Positions 6,043-15,699 are shown, counted from the stretch's first letter. The stretch is 21,411 bases of DNA from Ktedonobacteraceae bacterium (GCA_014896635.1 JADBKA010000071.1:1-21411); one strand, 5' to 3'. The notes: generated by a model from the letters alone, not told the origin. Program-made: numbers and translations.

Positions 6043-8088
6043 GTGGGCAAATCCAATAACAGGCAGTTGCAGGTGCCTTCTGCCACTAACATGGAGGAAT
6101 CTCCTTCATTCCAGCAAGAGATGCCTGCCGGTGTTGCTCGTGAGCGAAAACAATGGCTGCGCCGCATGGTCCGGCTCCTGCGGCGCTATCCTATCCCCTC
6201 TGGCACGCTCCTACTGCTCGCGGTAAGCCTGTTCCTCTGGCTGAGCGGGCGGGCTGATCTCACCCACTGGACTCTGCTTGCCGCAACCCTGCCGGGGGGT
6301 GTTCTGCTCCTCTGGCAAACGACCTATCGGCTTTTCCACCGCGAGTTTGGCGTTGACGTGATTGCTGTCCTGGCTATTCTCGGCTCGCTCCTGATGGGCG
6401 AGTACCTGGCGGGAGCCATCGTTGTGCTGATGCTCTCTGGTGGCGAGGCCCTGGAAGCGTTTGCTCTGAGGAGAGCGCACAGTTCGCTGACAGCTCTGGC
6501 CGAGCGCATTCCTCGCCATGCCCATCTACTCCAGAATGGACAGATTGTTGACGTACCGGCAGAGACGATACAGGCCGGCATGATCGTTGTGATCAAGCCC
6601 GGTGAGCTTATCCCTGTCGATGGAGTGGTTGAGGAAGGGAATGCCAGTGTGAGCGAAGCCGATCTTACCGGCGAACCACTGCCGGTGCGCAAAGTACCCG
6701 GCCTGTCGGTGTACTCCGGCAGTGTGAACCTGGATGGAGTTCTACGTGTATATGTCGAGAAAAGCAGTGCAGAGAGCCAGTACGCGCAAATTATCCGCCT
6801 GGTACGAGAAGCGCAGGAGCGCAAAGCGCCGATTCACCGGCTGGCGGATCGCTACAGTGTCGTATTTACTGCGTTGACGGTGCTTCTCGCGGGCGGGGCC
6901 TGGCTGATTTCTGGCCACAGCATCTATGCTCTGGCAGTGCTGGTTGTAGCGACGCCCTGCCCGCTGATCCTCGCCACTCCTATTGCAATCATGTCGGGCA
7001 TCGACACAGCCGCGCGGCATGGCGTGATTGTTAAAAGCGGAGCTACCGTTGAGCTACTTGGTGAGGCGGATGTCGCAGTCTTCGATAAGACCGGCACGCT
7101 CACGCTTGGCACGCCGCAGGTCAGGCAACTGCTGCTCTATGCCGGTGATCAGGTCCAGGAATATGTGGAGAAGGTGAAAGAAGACGAAATACTGCGTCTT
7201 GTTGCTTCGGTCGAGCTACTCTCCAATCATGTACTTGCGCGTACCATCGTTGCGGCGGCACAGGAGCGGGGACTCGCGTTGAAACCTGCCCGCGATTTCG
7301 TAGAAGTGTTCGGCCAGGGGGTGCAGGGTCGCGTGCTGGTGGATGAGCGGAGAGGCGGCGGCGAAGAGGAGCCGGCGCAATCGCAGGATCTGCTGGTTGC
7401 TGTAGGCAACCGTGACTTTATGCGTTCTCTGGAAATTGCGCTGCCCCCGGCGCTGCTGAAAGAGCGGGAGCGACGCACCGAGCAGGGTCAGATCTGTAGC
7501 TTTATTGCCTTGAACGGCGTATGCAGCGGTCTGGTCGTCATGGAAGATGTGCCGCGCGCTGATCTGGCGCGTCTCTCACCGGCACTGAAGGATCTGGGCA
7601 TCAAGGAGACTATTCTGCTGACCGGCGATCATGAGCGAGTAGCACAGCAAATCGGCGCGCTGGCCGGGGTGGATCGCGTGGTGGCCCGCTGCCTGCCTGA
7701 TCAGAAAGTGCAGGTGGTGCGAGAGTTGAATGAGCAAGGACGTCGCGTGTTGATGGTCGGCGATGGCGTCAATGACGCGCCGGCTCTGGCAACGGCGTCC
7801 GTCGGCATTGCTCTGGGGACACAGGGGCTGACAGCAGCCGCCAGTGCGGCGGACGGCGTTCTGCTCTCCACAGATATTCTCCGTATTGTGACGGCGGTCA
7901 GGCTTGGCCGGCAGGTGATGCGCGTCGCCAGGCAAGGTATCTGGATCGGGCTTGGTCTGAGCATCATTGCGATGTTCTTCGCGGCAGCAGGCTATCTTGC
8001 CCCGGTTGCTGGAGCACTGCTGCAAGAAGGCATCGACGTGCTGGTTATTCTTAATGCGCTGCGAGCCGGGAAAGCAATCCATCGCTAA
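6043..8088 (+). CDS. P1B-type heavy-metal-transporting ATPase (TPC motif)
   Basis: I chose GTG 6043 (ribosome site AGGGGG five bases upstream), giving 681 residues; the frame is open back to a TTG at 5857, overlapping the usp stop, but the extra 62 codons look non-coding. It pumps a metal cation across the cytoplasmic membrane using ATP. Visible: actuator motif DLTGEPLPV (T209-E211), ion-site helix VVATPCPLILATP (T304-P305-C306), phosphorylation site DKTGTLT (D348), and hinge GDGVNDAP (573-580). No N-terminal CxxC or His-rich metal-binding domain. The nucleotide-domain HP dipeptide expected in P1B pumps is HV (H396-V397). The last membrane region carries LLQEGIDVLVILNALRAG. TPC at the ion site resembles the P1B-5 type assigned to Ni/Co/Fe, rather than the CPC Cu/Zn or SPC Co/Zn types, but the substrate cannot be fixed from sequence. 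It ends the SHOCT-usp operon. Confidence 0.9.
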   Translation: MGKSNNRQLQVPSATNMEESPSFQQEMPAGVARERKQWLRRMVRLLRRYPIPSGTLLLLAVSLFLWLSGRADLTHWTLLAATLPGGVLLLWQTTYRLFHREFGVDVIAVLAILGSLLMGEYLAGAIVVLMLSGGEALEAFALRRAHSSLTALAERIPRHAHLLQNGQIVDVPAETIQAGMIVVIKPGELIPVDGVVEEGNASVSEADLTGEPLPVRKVPGLSVYSGSVNLDGVLRVYVEKSSAESQYAQIIRLVREAQERKAPIHRLADRYSVVFTALTVLLAGGAWLISGHSIYALAVLVVATPCPLILATPIAIMSGIDTAARHGVIVKSGATVELLGEADVAVFDKTGTLTLGTPQVRQLLLYAGDQVQEYVEKVKEDEILRLVASVELLSNHVLARTIVAAAQERGLALKPARDFVEVFGQGVQGRVLVDERRGGGEEEPAQSQDLLVAVGNRDFMRSLEIALPPALLKERERRTEQGQICSFIALNGVCSGLVVMEDVPRADLARLSPALKDLGIKETILLTGDHERVAQQIGALAGVDRVVARCLPDQKVQVVRELNEQGRRVLMVGDGVNDAPALATASVGIALGTQGLTAAASAADGVLLSTDILRIVTAVRLGRQVMRVARQGIWIGLGLSIIAMFFAAAGYLAPVAGALLQEGIDVLVILNALRAGKAIHR

Positions 8089-8090
8089 TT

Positions 8091-8176
8091 ACCACAGGTA
8101 CAGAACCAGGCGATAATGCACCTTCTGCTTGTGTGCCTTGTATCCTGGCAAGTCCTGGTTAATTATAACCTGTGGT
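8091..8176. repeat. two-part inverted repeat between convergent genes
   Basis: ACCACAGGT (8091-8099) pairs with ACCTGTGGT (8168-8176), and inside it AACCAGG (8104-8110) pairs with CCTGGTT (8154-8160), around a 43-base loop. The outer arm begins two bases after the ATPase stop. No T run follows, so it is a poor standard terminator; the A6/T6 stretches at about 8190-8220 may do that job in both directions. Confidence 0.75.
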
Positions 8177-8226
8177 GTTCAATGTCAAGGGAGAAAAAAG
8201 CGTCTCCTGGCCTCTTTTTTAGCGGG

Positions 8227-9231
8227 TTACTCCAGCCGCCCGGTTTTGCCGGCGGCCAGCAGGCTCAATCCCTCTTCGCGTGAGACTGTCGCGCGGTAGC
8301 CCAGTTCGTGGCGTGCCTTTGCATCGTTCACCGTGACTTCCTGTCCGATCAAGCGCACGGCTTCCAATGTAAAAGGGGGTGCTCCTTTCAGGTGGAGTGT
8401 CCCCCAGGCGACTTCGCCTGCGCGGGCCAGTCCACGTACCAGCCAGCCCGGCAGGCTGCGCTCGCCTGGCTCGACATGTAGTGCATGCAGCAGCGCACTG
8501 ATGAAAGCGCGAAACTCTACAGGTGCGCCATCGGTCACAAAATAAATCTCTCCTGCGCGTCCGCGTTCTGCTGCCAGTACCAGTCCTTCACACACATTCG
8601 TCACGTGGCATGTTGACGTCAAATAATGTCCTCCGTCGATCCAGGCGAACGAACCTGTGCGTGCCGTCTGTACCAGTTGCGCCAGGCCCGGCGCACCCTT
8701 GCCCCATACAAAGCGCGGGCGCACGATCACCGTGCGCAGCGTCGCCGTACTGCCCCGTTCTACGAGTTCTTCCGCCTGTCCTTTCGTTTTGCCGTAGAAG
8801 CCAGCCGGTTCTTTAGCGCGCGGCCAGGTTTCGTCGGCATTGATCAGGGGACCGCCGTTCACCAGTACCGCTTCCGAACTCACATAGACCAGGCATGGTA
8901 CGCCTGCCGTCTGTGCCGCTGTGAGCACGTGTCGTGTCCCCTCTACATTCACGCGATAAAAGTCCTCGTACCTGCCCCATCCCACGCCGCGTGCGGCCAG
9001 GTGGAAGACCGCATCGCAGCCGGTCATTGCGGCCTGGAGCACCTCTTTGTCATCCAGGTCGCCTTTTATGGCCTCGGCTCCCGCCTGCTCCACCCTGAAC
9101 GCTGCCGGAATCGAGCGGGCCAGCGCCCGCACCTCGACGCCGCGCTTCTCCAGGTAAGCAATCAGGTGGTGGCCGATGAAACCCGATCCGCCGGTAACAA
9201 AGGCTGTGCGTAGCCAGGCATGTTCGCTCAT
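8227..9231 (-). CDS. NAD(P)-dependent epimerase/dehydratase (extended SDR)
   Basis: 334 residues from ATG 9231, which has AAGGGA nine bases upstream; the frame extends to 9297 but that region has no ribosome site. Extended short-chain dehydrogenase: NAD-binding TGGSGFIG (13-20), acidic strand-4 region GDLDD (57-61), DAVFHLAA (73-80), active-site Ser pair YVSSE (116-120) and YGKTK (Y146, K150). The C-terminal half contains a substrate domain with a NADETWPRAK segment and the promoter-proximal motif HVTNVCEGLVLA. It resembles the 3-beta-hydroxysteroid dehydrogenase-like / NAD-dependent epimerase group that acts on nucleotide sugars, steroids or terpenoid alcohols; the substrate is not evident. 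It is a single gene, convergent with the metal ATPase and divergent from dppA. Confidence 0.9.
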   Translation of the reverse strand: MSEHAWLRTAFVTGGSGFIGHHLIAYLEKRGVEVRALARSIPAAFRVEQAGAEAIKGDLDDKEVLQAAMTGCDAVFHLAARGVGWGRYEDFYRVNVEGTRHVLTAAQTAGVPCLVYVSSEAVLVNGGPLINADETWPRAKEPAGFYGKTKGQAEELVERGSTATLRTVIVRPRFVWGKGAPGLAQLVQTARTGSFAWIDGGHYLTSTCHVTNVCEGLVLAAERGRAGEIYFVTDGAPVEFRAFISALLHALHVEPGERSLPGWLVRGLARAGEVAWGTLHLKGAPPFTLEAVRLIGQEVTVNDAKARHELGYRATVSREEGLSLLAAGKTGRLE

Positions 9232-9317
9232 TGAAATATCCCTTTCTGGTAGTCCCGGTTCGCTCCGGGAGTCCAGCAATACTTTGCCCTGATGCATCTC
9301 GCTGAAGATACGACATA

Positions 9318-9326
9318 ATCATATCA
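9318..9326 (-). promoter_or_regulatory. candidate extended -10 promoter of the SDR gene
   Basis: The minus strand reads TGATATGAT (TGN plus TATGAT). Predicted start near 9311, leader about 80 bases to ATG 9231. The leader contains a short stem CCCGG/CCGGG near 9256-9271. Confidence 0.5.
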
Positions 9327-9561
9327 TGTTACGGATTTTACCTGAGAAGAGTGTGAGAAGATGGGGACTATCGACGTAGTATATAGCAAGTAGACTGTGC
9401 TGATCTGTCAGCGGGTGCCAGGCAGGCGGGAATAGCAAGTCAGCATCTACCTATTACAGATAAGTGTTTCGGACTTCTGAACAACTCTCCTTTAGTGACC
9501 GTCATACTGCTTTGAGGGAACGGGCCTTCAAGCAAAAATCAGTGTTATTTTGGAGGATACA
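9327..9561. other. dppA upstream region
   Basis: No gene seen. It holds a 5-4-5 palindrome GCTGATCTGTCAGC (9399-9412), two copies of ATAGCAAGT (9383-9391 and 9432-9440), and an imperfect stem between TTGAGG (about 9513-9518) and CCTTCAA (about 9527-9533). These could be operator sites for the dpp operon, but I see no promoter I would defend. Confidence 0.35.
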
Positions 9562-11274
9562 ATGCTCAAAAAACCGAAGGTCGGATTACGGTTTTCCGTC
9601 AGCACATTTTCTCTCCTTTCTCTGCTGATACTGGTGCTCAGTGCCTGTGGAGCGCAGGGAACGCCGACCACAGGGCAGCCGGGGACCAGTAACAAACCGG
9701 TCGCTGGCGGCACCTGGATCGACGATATTGGGAACGAGCCTGACTCGTTGATTCCCAACGGTGGTTCGCAGACCTTCAGCGTGCTGGTGGACCAGGCGCT
9801 CTACTCCCCGCTCTTCGTTGGCGACTATAACGGCAATATCAAGCCTTACATCGCCACTGAGGTCCCGACAGTTGCCAATGGAGGGGTCAGCGCCGATGCA
9901 AAGACGTGGACCTTCCACATCCGCCCTGGCGTCAAATGGTCGGATGGGCATCCGTTGACCGCTGAAGACGTGGACTTTACCTGGAAGCTGTGGAAGAATC
10001 CCAAGTTCGGCGCAGCCAGCACGGTTGCTTATGATCCAATCGAATCGGCAGATGTTTCCGCCGACAAGCTCAGCATCACCTTTCATCTCAAAGAACCCTT
10101 TGCGCCCTTTGTGTCCGGCTGGGTCGATGGTGGCCTGGCGCCGCTGCCTAAGCACCATTTTGAGAGCATGAAGCCCGAAGACATTCTCAAGTCGAAGGAT
10201 AACCTCAACCCTTCGGTGGTCAGCGGTCCCTTCACCATGAGCGAGAGCCAGCCTGGCAACCATTACACCCTGGTCAAGAATCCCAATTACTGGCAGGCAG
10301 CGCAGGGTCTCCCCTACCTGGACAAGATCGTCTTCAAGGTCATTGACAACCAGGACACCATTCTCAAGGATTTCCAGGCAGGTACAGCCACCTCTGCCTG
10401 GTTCGTGGACGTCAGTAAGACGGAATCTTACAAGAAGTTGAGCAACTACAACTTTGTGGTCAATCCCAACGCCTCGAACTTCGAGGCCTTTGTCTTCAAC
10501 TTCACCAACCCGATTCTGGGCAAAAATCTGGAAGTGCGTAAGGCGATTGCGATGGCAGTAGACCGGGATGCCATGATCAAGACGGCGCGCAAAGGGCAGG
10601 CTACGCCGCTCTGCATCGATCATGGCAAGGCCTATAAGCCTGGCTATCAGCCTGACGCGCCCTGTCCTAAGTTTGACCCGGCAGCCGCGAATCAGTTGCT
10701 CGATAGCGCCGGCTGGGTCAAAGGTCCCGATGGGGTACGGGTCAAGAATGGTCAGCGGCTGGAGTTCAAATACTCCACCACTTCTGGCAAGCCCTGGCGC
10801 GAGTCTGACGAACTGATCATCCAGTCGAACCTGAAGGATATCGGCATCAAGATCAACATTGAGAACCATCCGGCCAGCGAGTTCTTCGGTCCCTTCCTTA
10901 ACGGCGGCAAGCATGACATCGCCGAGTTTGAAAGCTCCTGGGTCTATGATCCCGATGATGCCACGCTGCTGAGTTGCAGCCAGATCCCTGATCCTAAGAC
11001 GGGCAAGCAGGGGCAGAACTGGAGTTTCTACTGCAATCCTGAGCTAGAGAAGCTGTTCAAGCAGGAGCAGCAGTCAGCGGACCCCAACGTGCGGCAGGAT
11101 GCCTTCAACAAGATTCACCAGATCGAGTTGACCGACTTCCCGCTCGTCGTGCTCTACAGCCCGACTGACCCTGCTGTCGTGAAGAAAGTAGCACACAACT
11201 ACGGCCCCGGCCCGATGGGAGCTTCGGAGACCATCAACGTCTGGGAGTGGTGGTGCGACGGCGGCCAGTGCTAG
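9562..11274 (+). CDS. dppA: peptide ABC transporter substrate-binding lipoprotein (family 5)
   Basis: 570 residues from ATG 9562, with GGAGG six to ten bases upstream; the frame opens at TTG 9550 but lacks a ribosome site there. The N-terminus is a lipoprotein signal: basic MLKKPKVGLR, hydrophobic core, lipobox LSAC with Cys29 the lipidated residue, then a Thr/Gly/Pro linker. The mature part is a family 5 solute-binding protein (DppA/OppA/NikA type): YSPLFVGDYNGNIKPYIA, the family signature region TWTFHIRPGVKWSDGHPLTA, VVSGPFTM, and late NPELEKLFKQEQQSADPN. It captures peptides or similar ligands outside the membrane for the DppBC channel. The symbol is by position and family; oligopeptide, opine or nickel ligands are not excluded. 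First gene of a five-gene operon. Confidence 0.92.
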   Translation: MLKKPKVGLRFSVSTFSLLSLLILVLSACGAQGTPTTGQPGTSNKPVAGGTWIDDIGNEPDSLIPNGGSQTFSVLVDQALYSPLFVGDYNGNIKPYIATEVPTVANGGVSADAKTWTFHIRPGVKWSDGHPLTAEDVDFTWKLWKNPKFGAASTVAYDPIESADVSADKLSITFHLKEPFAPFVSGWVDGGLAPLPKHHFESMKPEDILKSKDNLNPSVVSGPFTMSESQPGNHYTLVKNPNYWQAAQGLPYLDKIVFKVIDNQDTILKDFQAGTATSAWFVDVSKTESYKKLSNYNFVVNPNASNFEAFVFNFTNPILGKNLEVRKAIAMAVDRDAMIKTARKGQATPLCIDHGKAYKPGYQPDAPCPKFDPAAANQLLDSAGWVKGPDGVRVKNGQRLEFKYSTTSGKPWRESDELIIQSNLKDIGIKINIENHPASEFFGPFLNGGKHDIAEFESSWVYDPDDATLLSCSQIPDPKTGKQGQNWSFYCNPELEKLFKQEQQSADPNVRQDAFNKIHQIELTDFPLVVLYSPTDPAVVKKVAHNYGPGPMGASETINVWEWWCDGGQC

Positions 11275-11325
11275 GCAGCATCCCCGTATCGTGGGGGTGA
11301 TGTCCATTCGTTAAAAAAGAGAAAG

Positions 11326-11360
11326 CAGGGTGTAGGGAGGTGAGTAGTCCCTGCACCCTG
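11326..11360 (+). other. hairpin in the dppA-dppB spacer
   Basis: CAGGGTGTAGGGA (11326-11338) pairs with TCCCTGCACCCTG (11348-11360), 12 of 13 positions Watson-Crick plus one G-T, around a nine-base loop. The following bases TATTCTTGTA are only partly T-rich, so it may act as a leaky terminator or a 3' end stabiliser for the dppA message, a common way to make more receptor than permease. Confidence 0.7.
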
Positions 11361-11365
11361 TATTC

Positions 11366-11394
11366 TTGTAGGCACAGTAGAAACATGGTAGACT
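11366..11394 (+). promoter_or_regulatory. candidate internal promoter before dppB
   Basis: TTGTAG (11366-11371), 17 bases, TAGACT (11389-11394), with TG one base before the -10. It begins right after the dppA hairpin. The -10 block CATGGTAGACTAA matches 12 of 13 bases of the sensor-kinase promoter at 17762-17774. Confidence 0.5.
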
Positions 11395-11436
11395 AAAAAA
11401 AATAAAAAGGCTTCGCTCTCCTTAGCGGAGGTACAC

Positions 11437-12399
11437 ATGGGGCGTTACGTTATTCGACGCATATTACAGGCCATCCCCCTGCTGCTCTTAGTCTCAATCG
11501 GGATGTTTCTTTTGATCCACGCCATGCCTGGGGGTGCCGACCAGGTCATCTACAACCCGCGTATGTCGCCTGAACAGCGGGCGGCCATCCGCGCCAGTTT
11601 TGGCCTGGATCAGCCGCTGCCGGTGCAGTATATCAGATGGTTGGGCAACTGCCTGATCGGCAACTTCGGCTTTTCTTTTGCTACACACCAGCAGGTAGCC
11701 GATATCATAGGCTCACGTTTTCCCGCGACAGTACAATTGTTCCTTGTCGCGTTCGCGCTAGCCTTGATTCTGGCGCTGTTTCTGGGAATCGTCTCGGCGG
11801 TACGGCAGAACAGCATCATTGATTACGCGCTGACCACGCTCTCGTACTTTGGTATCGCCATGCCCGCCTTCATCCTGGGGTTGTTCCTGCAAGATATCTT
11901 CGGGGTGCAGTTGCACTGGTTGCCGGTTTCAGGCACCGCCACCTTCGGCATGACTTTTGACGCATTTAACGCAGCTCTTGACCATTTTCTGCATATGATC
12001 CTGCCCACTCTGACGCTCTCGGTGCTCTTTATCGCCGGCTGGAGCCGCTATATGCGCGCCAGCACTATTGAAGTCATCAAACAGGACTACATGCGCACGG
12101 CACGCGCCAAAGGGGTTGCACCGGCCCCGCTACTGATTCGCCATGCTATACGCAATGCTGTGATTCCGCTCATCACCGTCGTAGCCATTGATTTTGGCTC
12201 GATAGCGGCGGGCGCAACGATCACAGAGGGTATCTATGCCTGGCCAGGCATGGGGCAACTGTTCCTCAACTCTCTGGAGAGCCGCGACTACCCGGTATTA
12301 ATGGCAATATTGATCATGAGCGCGTTCTTCGTCATTACTTTTAACCTGATTGCTGATATCCTCTACGGTGTCATGGACCCTCGTATTCGCTACTCATGA
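11437..12399 (+). CDS. dppB: peptide ABC transporter permease, DppB type
   Basis: 320 residues, ATG 11437 with GGAGG upstream. Classic DppB/OppB shape: N-terminal helix GRYVIRRILQAIPLLLLV, a long outside loop (about 35-95) with SPEQRAAIRASFGLDQPLP and NFGFSF, then five more helices. The EAA loop that docks on the ATPase is DYMRTARAKGVAPAPLLIRH (about 219-238). C-terminal DILYGVMDPRIRYS is the family ending. With DppC it forms the membrane channel. It is 21 bases from dppC. Confidence 0.95.
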   Translation: MGRYVIRRILQAIPLLLLVSIGMFLLIHAMPGGADQVIYNPRMSPEQRAAIRASFGLDQPLPVQYIRWLGNCLIGNFGFSFATHQQVADIIGSRFPATVQLFLVAFALALILALFLGIVSAVRQNSIIDYALTTLSYFGIAMPAFILGLFLQDIFGVQLHWLPVSGTATFGMTFDAFNAALDHFLHMILPTLTLSVLFIAGWSRYMRASTIEVIKQDYMRTARAKGVAPAPLLIRHAIRNAVIPLITVVAIDFGSIAAGATITEGIYAWPGMGQLFLNSLESRDYPVLMAILIMSAFFVITFNLIADILYGVMDPRIRYS

Positions 12400-12420
12400 G
12401 TATTCAAGAGAGGAAATACT

Positions 12421-13368
12421 ATGGATATGGATGTATCTGCTAGAGAGGTGCAGAGCCAGGTACTGGAAGAGGAAATCGAACCTATTCTTGAACTGACGCC
12501 CGCACTGGCGCAGAAACGGCGCAGTCAACTGCGCATCATCTTCGACCGTTTTATTCGCAACCGGGCGGCGATCATCGGGCTGTTGTTCCTGGTATTGCTG
12601 TTCCTGTTCTGTTTTATCGGGCCGGCCATTTCCGGGCATAACCAGCCGGATAAGCTGCATTACAACGATGCCGCGCTCCCGCCGACGGCACAGTACCCCT
12701 TTGGCACCGACGATGTGGGACGTGATCAACTGGCGCGTGCGATGGCGGGCGGGCAGATCTCGCTGCTGGTGGGCCTGGCCTCGATGGCTGTGACGCTGGC
12801 CGTCGGCGTGTGCATCGGCGCCTTTGCCGGCTACTTTGGCGGCATCGTTGATAACATTCTGATGCGTCTGACCGACGTCATGCTGTCCGTACCGTACCTG
12901 CTGCTGCTGTTTGTCCTTTCGGCGGCTTTCTCGGATGGCTCGCCCAGGACTGTGATATTCCTCATCGCCGCATTTAGCTGGCCGATCACAGCCCGCCTGG
13001 TGCGCGGTGAATTTCTGGCGCTGAAAGAGCGGGAGTACGTGCTGGCCGCGCGCACGATTGGCGCGCGCGCCCTGCGTATCATGTTCCGGCACATTCTGCC
13101 CAACGCCGCCGGCCCCATCATCGTCAATGCAACACTGCTGGTGGGCGTCAATATTATCACCGAGTCGGTATTGAGCTACTTCGGCTTTGGACTACACCCG
13201 CCTACTGCGAGCTGGGGAACGATGGTCAGCAACGGCCAGGCGCTCTACGACACAGCGCCCTGGCTGGTGTTTGCGCCGGCGCTGCTTATCTTCGCCACCG
13301 TGTTGAGTTTCAATCTGGTTGGTGATGGCCTGCGTGATGCTCTCGATCCGCATATGACTGAGCGATAG
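12421..13368 (+). CDS. dppC: peptide ABC transporter permease, DppC type
   Basis: 315 residues, ATG 12421 with AGAGGAAA upstream. An N-terminal cytosolic tail (about 1-45) precedes the first helix (AAIIGLLFLVLLFLFCFIG). The family signature FGTDDVGRDQLARAMAGG follows, then five helices. The EAA loop is REYVLAARTIGARALRIMFR (about 204-223), followed by HILPNAAGPIIV. The ending LVGDGLRDALDPHM is typical. It pairs with DppB. An 88-base gap follows before dppD. Confidence 0.95.
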   Translation: MDMDVSAREVQSQVLEEEIEPILELTPALAQKRRSQLRIIFDRFIRNRAAIIGLLFLVLLFLFCFIGPAISGHNQPDKLHYNDAALPPTAQYPFGTDDVGRDQLARAMAGGQISLLVGLASMAVTLAVGVCIGAFAGYFGGIVDNILMRLTDVMLSVPYLLLLFVLSAAFSDGSPRTVIFLIAAFSWPITARLVRGEFLALKEREYVLAARTIGARALRIMFRHILPNAAGPIIVNATLLVGVNIITESVLSYFGFGLHPPTASWGTMVSNGQALYDTAPWLVFAPALLIFATVLSFNLVGDGLRDALDPHMTER

Positions 13369-13456
13369 CAAATAGTTCAGAGCTGTTGTCTCCATTCTCA
13401 GAAAACTGATATCTGGTAAAAACCTGGCTTTAGTTTAACATATAAGGAGCAAAAAC

Positions 13457-14536
<1,080 letters not shown>

Positions 14537-14557
14537 GCAATACATAAGGAGATGGAG

Positions 14558-15583
14558 ATGGCAGCAGAAACCGTAGTTGCGAGCAAAACATTGCTGGATG
14601 TACGCGACCTGGTGATGCATTTCCCGCTGAAGCGCGGCATCGTCTTCCAGCGCACGGTCGGCCACGTGCATGCCGTTGACGGCGTAACGTTCAGCATCGA
14701 GAAAGGACAGACGCTTGGCCTGGTGGGCGAGAGTGGCTCCGGTAAGACAACCATCGGACGCACCCTGGTGCGCCTCTATAAGCCGACTTCAGGTCAGATT
14801 ATCTATGACAATAAGGACCTGGCGACGATGGAAGGAGAGAGCCTCTGGCGAATGCGCCAGCGCATCCAGATGATCTTCCAGGACCCCTACGCTTCGCTCA
14901 ATCCCCGCTTTACGATTGGCTCGCTGATCGCCGAGCCGATGCACATTTATAAAACCGGCTCTGCCCAGGAGATACGCGACCGTGTGGTAGATCTGATGCG
15001 TGTGGTGGGCCTGCGCCCGGAGTATATCGACCGCTATCCCCACGAGTTCAGCGGAGGACAGCGCCAACGCATCGCGGTGGCACGCGCTCTGGCGGTCAAC
15101 CCCGAGTTTATTATTGCCGACGAGCCGGTTTCAGCGCTGGATGTCTCAGTACGCGCTCAGGTACTCAATCTGCTGCAACGCTTGCAGCATCAGTTCGACC
15201 TGACGTACCTGTTTGTTTCGCATGATCTGGGCGTCGTGCGTCATGTCTCCGACCGCATCGCGGTGATGTATCTGGGTAAAATTGTTGAACTGGCTGACCG
15301 CGACGAACTATACGCGGCTCCCAAGCATCCGTATACGAAAGCGCTGCTTTCGGCGGTGCCTATTCCTGACCCGCAGGTGGAACGCAGGCGACAGCGCATT
15401 ATTCTATCGGGCGATCTGCCAAGCCCGATCAACATTCCGCAGGGCTGTCGCTTCCACACGCGCTGTCCGATGGCACAGGCGATCTGCCGCGAAGTCGAGC
15501 CACCTTTTGAGGCCAAAGAGGGACGCCAGCATTACGCAGCCTGCCACTTCGCCGAGAAAGTGACGCCACCCCTGGCAGAGTAA
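14558..15583 (+). CDS. dppF: peptide ABC transporter ATPase, DppF type
   Basis: I chose ATG 14558 ([10 protein letters not shown]), six bases after AAGGAG (14546-14551); an ATG at 14552 abuts the ribosome site and is less likely. 341 residues. Walker A GESGSGKT (57-64), signature FSGGQRQR (164-171), Walker [12 protein letters not shown] (185-195), switch His222. The C-terminal region has the Cys set in [15 protein letters not shown] and HYAACHF, matching that of DppD. Last gene of the operon; its stop is followed by tandem hairpins. Confidence 0.95.
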   Translation: MAAETVVASKTLLDVRDLVMHFPLKRGIVFQRTVGHVHAVDGVTFSIEKGQTLGLVGESGSGKTTIGRTLVRLYKPTSGQIIYDNKDLATMEGESLWRMRQRIQMIFQDPYASLNPRFTIGSLIAEPMHIYKTGSAQEIRDRVVDLMRVVGLRPEYIDRYPHEFSGGQRQRIAVARALAVNPEFIIADEPVSALDVSVRAQVLNLLQRLQHQFDLTYLFVSHDLGVVRHVSDRIAVMYLGKIVELADRDELYAAPKHPYTKALLSAVPIPDPQVERRRQRIILSGDLPSPINIPQGCRFHTRCPMAQAICREVEPPFEAKEGRQHYAACHFAEKVTPPLAE

Positions 15584-15620
15584 GCCGAAACGGGGCATCG
15601 ACGGCATCCCCCGCCGGGGG

Positions 15621-15673
15621 GCCAGGAGAGCGTATGCTCTCTGGCTGGAGATGGAGGTGTCTCCAAATCTTTT
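15621..15673 (+). terminator. tandem hairpins ending the dpp operon
   Basis: GCCAGGAGAGC (15621-15631) pairs with GCTCTCTGGC (15636-15645) with one bulge, then GGAGA (15647-15651) pairs with TCTCC (15660-15664), followed by AAATCTTTTT. The second stem is short, but stem plus T run reads as an intrinsic terminator. Confidence 0.65.
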
Positions 15674-15699
15674 TCCTCAGATTCTGTGGCCACATCGTT

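Noticed and set aside
9383..9440. Direct repeat ATAGCAAGT
   Set aside because: Nine bases, two copies; could occur by chance, and no palindromic or promoter context supports it.
9586..10914. 442-codon minus-strand frame opposite dppA
   Set aside because: It is the antisense shadow of a clear lipoprotein receptor gene; length comes from codon bias and no family features appear.
12394..13092. 232-codon minus-strand frame opposite dppC
   Set aside because: Gln/His/Arg-rich shadow of the permease gene, no ribosome site.
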